Assembly (NCBI RefSeq): GCF_016900775.1
Contig: NZ_JACJKN010000014.1
Span: 1-64,000 of the forward strand
Length of the DNA stretch: 64,000 bases
DNA from: Olsenella uli
Lineage (GTDB): Bacteria > Actinomycetota > Coriobacteriia > Coriobacteriales > Atopobiaceae
Reading direction: 5' to 3'
Shown here: positions 58,084-64,000 of the stretch, piece by piece
Numbering within the stretch: position 1 is the first letter of the stretch
How the letters are laid out: every line of letters starts with the position of its first letter
Notes under the pieces: model-generated
Database searches by the model: none
The model's input: only the letters and a program-made list of their open reading frames with translations
What the model was told of the DNA's origin: nothing
Made by a program: the position numbers and the translations under genes

Positions 58084-58542
58084 TAGGGGATGGCATGCGT
58101 TGCGGGGTTGGGGGCCGTGGCAATTCCCGGGACGGCCGCGTTGTTGTTTTGGGGCATATGGCAGCCAGGGCGGAACGCCAACAGGGCGTTCTTCTCGGCA
58201 TGTTGCGGAATCCGCGGCTGTGGCAGGCCAATCGCTGCCACAGCCCCAGAATGGACAACGCCAAAAATGCCAACAGCGCCGTAACCCCCGATTTGATAAC
58301 GGGAGGCGGGAAGCAGGGCCGCTGACGGCGAGAAGAACGTCGAGCGGCGGGCAACCACCGAACCTACACATAGAGGTTCTTCTCGCCACAGCGTTTATGC
58401 AGCTCAAGGGGGTATCCGCGAAAAGCTACTCGAAAACGGTAGGCAAGTCAAGACTTTTCATTGACCGAACCAGGTGGTTTCGGTACCTTATTACATTGCG
58501 ACAATTGCCGCCTTCCACCCTTTTTGAAGGAGGAAAAGCCTG
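58084..58542. other. rplL-rpoB intergenic region with hairpin and 12-mer pair
   Basis: No gene is supported in these 459 bp. A stem GGCTGTGGCAG/CTGCCACAGCC lies at 58216-58245. An imperfect 12-mer (GTTCTTCTCGGC) lies near 58190, and an inverted pair of perfect copies at 58327 and 58376. Just before rpoB, ACCGAACC...GGTTTCGGT forms a short dyad, and TTGACC near 58462 is a candidate -35 with a weak -10. The AAGGAGGAAAAGCC ribosome site of rpoB closes the stretch. Confidence 0.5.
58327..58387. repeat. Inverted pair of the 12-mer GGCGAGAAGAAC
   Basis: GGCGAGAAGAAC (58327-58338) and GTTCTTCTCGCC (58376-58387), 12-bp perfect arms with a 37-bp loop. It is the only place in the window where two copies face each other. 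Confidence 0.8.
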
Positions 58543-61500
58543 GTGTCTACCGCAAAGACTGCTCTTACCAAACCACAAGGCACGACCGGACGCAAGACCT
58601 TCAGCAAGATCGCCCCGGCGATGGAGCTGCCGAACCTCATCTCCGTTCAGAAGGAGTCCTTCGAGCGGTTCATGGGGGAAGGGCTTGCCGAGTCCTTTGC
58701 CGAGTTCTCCCCGATCGAGAACTCCGCCCACACCCTGCAGGTCACCTTTGGCGACCACCAGTTTGGCGACCCGGCGCACACCATCGCCGAGTGCCGCGCG
58801 AAGGACATCTCCTACCAGGCCCCCCTCTTCGTTGACGTGCGCTTTGTCAACAAGGAGACCGGCGAGATGAAGGAGCAGCTCGTCTTCATGGGCGACTTCC
58901 CGCTCATGACCGAGCGCGGCACCTTCGTGATCAACGGCACCGAGCGCGTCGTGGTCTCCCAGCTCGTCCGCTCCCCGGGCGTGTACTTTGCCTCCGAGAT
59001 GGACAACGGCGTGCGCGTCCACAAGGCGCAGTTCATCCCCGCCCGCGGCGCATGGCTCGAGTTCGAGGTCGACAAGCGCGGCCACCTCGTGGTCTCCATC
59101 GACCGCAAGCGTCGCCAGTCCGCCACGATGTTCCTGCGCGCCCTCGGCATCGCCGAGACGGACGACGAGATTCTCTCGCTCCTTGGCGACTCCGACGTCG
59201 TGCGCAACACCCTCGAGCGCGACACCGCCACCACCCGCGAGGACGCCCTGCTCGAGATCTACCGTCGCCAGCGCCCCGGCGAGCCGCCCACCGTGGACTC
59301 CGCCCGCTCGCTCATCGACGGCCTCTACTTCAACGAGCAGCGCTACGACCTCGCCCGCGTGGGCCGCTACAAGGTCAACAAGAAGCTCGGGCTCGACCTG
59401 GAGTCCTCCGCCCGCGCGCTCACGCAGGAGGACATCATCGAGTCCCTGCGCTACCTGCTGGCCCTCCACGCCGGCGACACCACCAAGCGCCTCGATGACA
59501 TCGACCACTTTGGCAACCGCCGCGTGCGCACCGTGGGCGAGCTCGTCCAGAACCAGTTCCGCATCGGCATGAGCCGCATGGAGCGCGTGGTGCGCGAACG
59601 CATGGCGTCCCAGGACGTGGACGACATCACGCCGCAGAGCCTGATCAACATCCGCCCGATCGTGGCGGCCATCAAGGAGTTCTTCGGCTCCTCGCAGCTC
59701 TCGCAGTTCATGGACCAGGCCAACCCGCTGGCCGGCCTCACCCACAAGCGCCGTCTCTCCGCGCTCGGCCCGGGCGGCCTCGCCGGCCACAAGTCCGGCT
59801 CCAGCCGCCGCACCAACGTGCCGACGGCGGTCCGCGACGTTCACAACTCGCACTACTCCCGCATGTGCCCGATCGAGACCCCCGAGGGCCCCAACATCGG
59901 CCTCATCGGCTCGCTCGCGCTCTACGCGCACGTCAACGAGTACGGCTTCATCGAGGCACCGTACCGTCGCGTGGAGGATGGCAAGGTCACCGACAAGATT
60001 GACTGGATGACGGCCGACGAGGAGGAGGTGCACAACATCGCCCCCGCCAACACGCCGTTCGACCCCAAGACCGGCAAGTTCATCGAGGTTGACTCCAAGG
60101 GCAACGTGACGCACCCCGAGCGCGTCATCGCCCGCACCCGCGACTTCGACGGCTCCTTCGGCGCGCCCGCGCAGGTGGCCGTCGAGGACGTCGACTACAT
60201 GGACGTCTCCCCGCGCCAGCTGCTCTCCGTGGCCGCCAACCTCATCCCGTTCCTCGAGCACGACGACGCCAAGCGTACCCTCATGGGCGCCAACATGCAG
60301 CGCCAGGCCGTGCCCCTGATCAAGGCCCACGCGCCGTTCGTCGGCACCGGCATGGAGGAGCGCGCCGCGCTCGACTCCGGCGAGCTCATCCGCGCCGCCC
60401 ACGCCGGCACCGTCACCGAGGTGGACGCCGCCCACGTGGTCGTCTACTCCGACGAGTACGGCTCCGAGCGCTACGACCTGCCCAAGTACGAGCGCTCCAA
60501 CCAGTCGACCTGCATCAACCACCGCCCGATCGTCCGCGCGGGCGAGAAGGTCGAGGCGGGCCAGCCGCTCGCCGACGGCACCTCGATCGACCACTCCGAG
60601 CTCGCCCTCGGCGCCAACCTCACCGTGGCCTACATGCCGTGGGAGGGCTTCAACTACGAGGACGGCATCATCGTCTCCGAGCGCGTCGTGCAGGAGGACC
60701 TGCTCACGTCGGTGAGCATCTCCCGCCACGAGATCGACGCCCGCGACACCAAGCTCGGCCCCGAGGAGATCACCCGCGAGATCCCCAACCTCTCCGAGGA
60801 CATGCTCGCCAACCTCGACGATGACGGCATCATCCGCATCGGCGCCGAGGTCGGCCCCGGCGACATCCTCGTGGGCAAGGTCACGCCCAAGGGCGAGACG
60901 GCCCTCACGGCCGAGGAGCGCCTGCTCCGCGCCATCTTCGGCGCCAAGGCCCACGACGTGCGCGACACCTCCCTCAAGATGCCGCACGGCGCCTACGGCC
61001 GCGTCGTGGACGTGGTGCGCTTCAGCCGCGAGGCCGGCGACGACCTCCCGCCGGGCGTCAACGAGCTCGTCCGCGTCTTCGTCGCGCAGCGCCGCAAGAT
61101 CCAGCAGGGCGACAAGATCGCCGGCCGCCACGGCAACAAGGGCGTCGTCTGCAACGTCCTGCCCGTGGAGGACATGCCCTACATGGCCGACGGCACGCCC
61201 GTCGACGTCCTGCTCGACCCGCTGGGCGTCCCCTCGCGTATGAACGTCGGCCAGCTTCTCGAGTGCCACCTCGGCTGGGGCGCCGCCCACGGCTGGGACG
61301 ACGAGTCGGAGAACTCCGAGCGCTACGTGCCGGGCCCCATCAACGTGGCCACGCCTGTCTTTGACGGCGCCACCGACGAGGAGGTCGCGGAGCTTCTGCG
61401 CCGCACGAACATCAACCTCATGAACAAGGCCCGCATGGACTACGGCGAGCACATGCGCGAGGAGTTCGTCCCGCAGCTCAACGACCTCGGCAAGACGACC

Positions 61501-62061
61501 CTCTACGACGGCCGCACCGGCGAGCCCTTCGCGAGCCCGATCACCGTGGGCACGAGCTACATCCTGAAGCTCGGCCACATGGTCGACGACAAGATCCACG
61601 CGCGCTCGACCGGCCCCTACAGTCTCGTCACCCAGCAGCCGCTCGGCGGCAAGGCCCAGTTCGGCGGTCAGCGCTTCGGCGAGATGGAGGTGTGGGCCCT
61701 CTACGCCTACGGCGCGGCCAACGTCCTCCAGGAGATCCTCACCGTCAAGTCCGACGACACCAACGGCCGCGTCAAGACCTACGAGTCCATCGTCAAGGGC
61801 GAGAACGTGCCGTCCGCCGGCATCCCGGAGTCCTTCAAGGTCCTCGTCAAGGAGATTCGCTCCCTGGCCCTGGACATCGAGCCGATCTCCTACAAGAAGC
61901 GCGCCGATCGCGCCGCCCAGGAGCAGGAGGAGGCCGCTGCCGAGAGCGCCGTGGACGTCTTCGCTGACATGGCCCCCGCCGATGACCTCATCGGCTCGGA
62001 CGATGACCTCGACAACGCCGACGCCGTCCTCGCTGGCGACGTGAAGAGCGATAAGGAGTAG
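58543..62061 (+). CDS. rpoB: RNA polymerase beta subunit
   Basis: 1172 aa from GTG 58543, behind AAGGAGG. All main regions are present: [26 protein letters not shown], the rifampicin region ([32 protein letters not shown]), [46 protein letters not shown], and [25 protein letters not shown]. After GPGGL, residues about 413-428 are [16 protein letters not shown] instead of the usual short TRERAGFE, so fork loop 2 is longer and changed. N518 (E. coli numbering) is Ala. The acidic C-terminal tail is ordinary. rpoC follows after five bases. Confidence 0.97.
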   Translation: MSTAKTALTKPQGTTGRKTFSKIAPAMELPNLISVQKESFERFMGEGLAESFAEFSPIENSAHTLQVTFGDHQFGDPAHTIAECRAKDISYQAPLFVDVRFVNKETGEMKEQLVFMGDFPLMTERGTFVINGTERVVVSQLVRSPGVYFASEMDNGVRVHKAQFIPARGAWLEFEVDKRGHLVVSIDRKRRQSATMFLRALGIAETDDEILSLLGDSDVVRNTLERDTATTREDALLEIYRRQRPGEPPTVDSARSLIDGLYFNEQRYDLARVGRYKVNKKLGLDLESSARALTQEDIIESLRYLLALHAGDTTKRLDDIDHFGNRRVRTVGELVQNQFRIGMSRMERVVRERMASQDVDDITPQSLINIRPIVAAIKEFFGSSQLSQFMDQANPLAGLTHKRRLSALGPGGLAGHKSGSSRRTNVPTAVRDVHNSHYSRMCPIETPEGPNIGLIGSLALYAHVNEYGFIEAPYRRVEDGKVTDKIDWMTADEEEVHNIAPANTPFDPKTGKFIEVDSKGNVTHPERVIARTRDFDGSFGAPAQVAVEDVDYMDVSPRQLLSVAANLIPFLEHDDAKRTLMGANMQRQAVPLIKAHAPFVGTGMEERAALDSGELIRAAHAGTVTEVDAAHVVVYSDEYGSERYDLPKYERSNQSTCINHRPIVRAGEKVEAGQPLADGTSIDHSELALGANLTVAYMPWEGFNYEDGIIVSERVVQEDLLTSVSISRHEIDARDTKLGPEEITREIPNLSEDMLANLDDDGIIRIGAEVGPGDILVGKVTPKGETALTAEERLLRAIFGAKAHDVRDTSLKMPHGAYGRVVDVVRFSREAGDDLPPGVNELVRVFVAQRRKIQQGDKIAGRHGNKGVVCNVLPVEDMPYMADGTPVDVLLDPLGVPSRMNVGQLLECHLGWGAAHGWDDESENSERYVPGPINVATPVFDGATDEEVAELLRRTNINLMNKARMDYGEHMREEFVPQLNDLGKTTLYDGRTGEPFASPITVGTSYILKLGHMVDDKIHARSTGPYSLVTQQPLGGKAQFGGQRFGEMEVWALYAYGAANVLQEILTVKSDDTNGRVKTYESIVKGENVPSAGIPESFKVLVKEIRSLALDIEPISYKKRADRAAQEQEEAAAESAVDVFADMAPADDLIGSDDDLDNADAVLAGDVKSDKE

Positions 62062-62066
62062 CGACA

Positions 62067-64000
<1,934 letters not shown>

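Noticed and set aside
56952-58358. Minus-strand frame of 468 codons over rplJ-rplL and the following gap
   Set aside because: Mostly antisense to ribosomal protein genes; the part in the gap has no start signal or homology that I recognise.
58426-61599. Minus-strand open frame opposite rpoB
   Set aside because: Shadow frame lacking any recognisable domain.

Overview
The window comes from a high-G+C Gram-positive chromosome. It most resembles an Actinomycetota lineage of the Coriobacteriia type (Olsenella/Atopobiaceae-like). The reasons are the G/C-rich third codon positions, an HspR-type dnaK-grpE-dnaJ-hspR operon, a TatA with a zinc-ribbon tail, a lysyl-tRNA synthetase with an HD domain, and AAA+ ATPases of a kind common in that class. 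The genus is an inference; no 16S rRNA gene is present.

Layout. 1-9.0 kb is an accessory, decaying region. It holds a PH-like/zinc-ribbon gene and an SPFH-SHOCT gene, a DUF4143 ATPase remnant, two lipoproteins, an XRE regulator, a zinc-ribbon membrane protein and a second SPFH-GYF gene (each broken at a G7 tract), and an AAA+ ATPase broken twice. 9.0-15.2 kb carries an AIM24-like protein, a large FAD oxidoreductase-rhodanese-sirohaem reductase fusion, a HAD phosphatase, a NifX-like protein, a CbiK-like chelatase and a YfcE-like phosphodiesterase. 15.2-26.6 kb is the heat-shock block: dnaK-grpE-dnaJ-hspR, clpB and hsp20, whose upstream regions share one operator-like sequence, plus a PASTA protein. 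26.7-42.3 kb is mixed housekeeping and accessory: an M24 peptidase, veg, ispE, tRNA-Pro, a surface protein whose wall anchor is cut off by a TGA codon, a permease-amidohydrolase-LysR group, tatA, greA, lysS-HD, and a nuclease-like gene between GC-rich palindromes. 42.4-52.1 kb is clpC, disA, ispD, ispF, cysS, an AlbA_2 gene, rlmB and a NYN-domain gene. 52.1-64.0 kb is the classical translation/transcription block: four tRNAs, tuf, rpmG, tRNA-Trp, secE, nusG, rplK, rplA, rplJ, rplL, rpoB and rpoC, the last cut by the window end.

How the parts work together. The chaperone genes form a regulon fed back by HspR. The isoprenoid genes ispE, ispD and ispF lie in different operons but all belong to the MEP pathway. 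The sirohaem reductase fusion and the CbiK-like chelatase probably depend on one another for cofactor supply. The rplJ-rplL pair has an L10-type leader.

Most unusual features. (1) A superfamily of intergenic REP/REPIN-like palindromes shares a GGGACAG-like core while its stems vary; several supply stop codons to neighbouring genes. (2) A 12-mer, GGCGAGAAGAAC, occurs nine times, mostly between genes. (3) Frame breaks sit at two G7 tracts in adjacent genes. (4) LysRS is fused to an HD hydrolase. (5) The RpoB fork-loop-2 sequence is replaced and lengthened. (6) A nonsense codon separates a secreted protein from its sorting signal.
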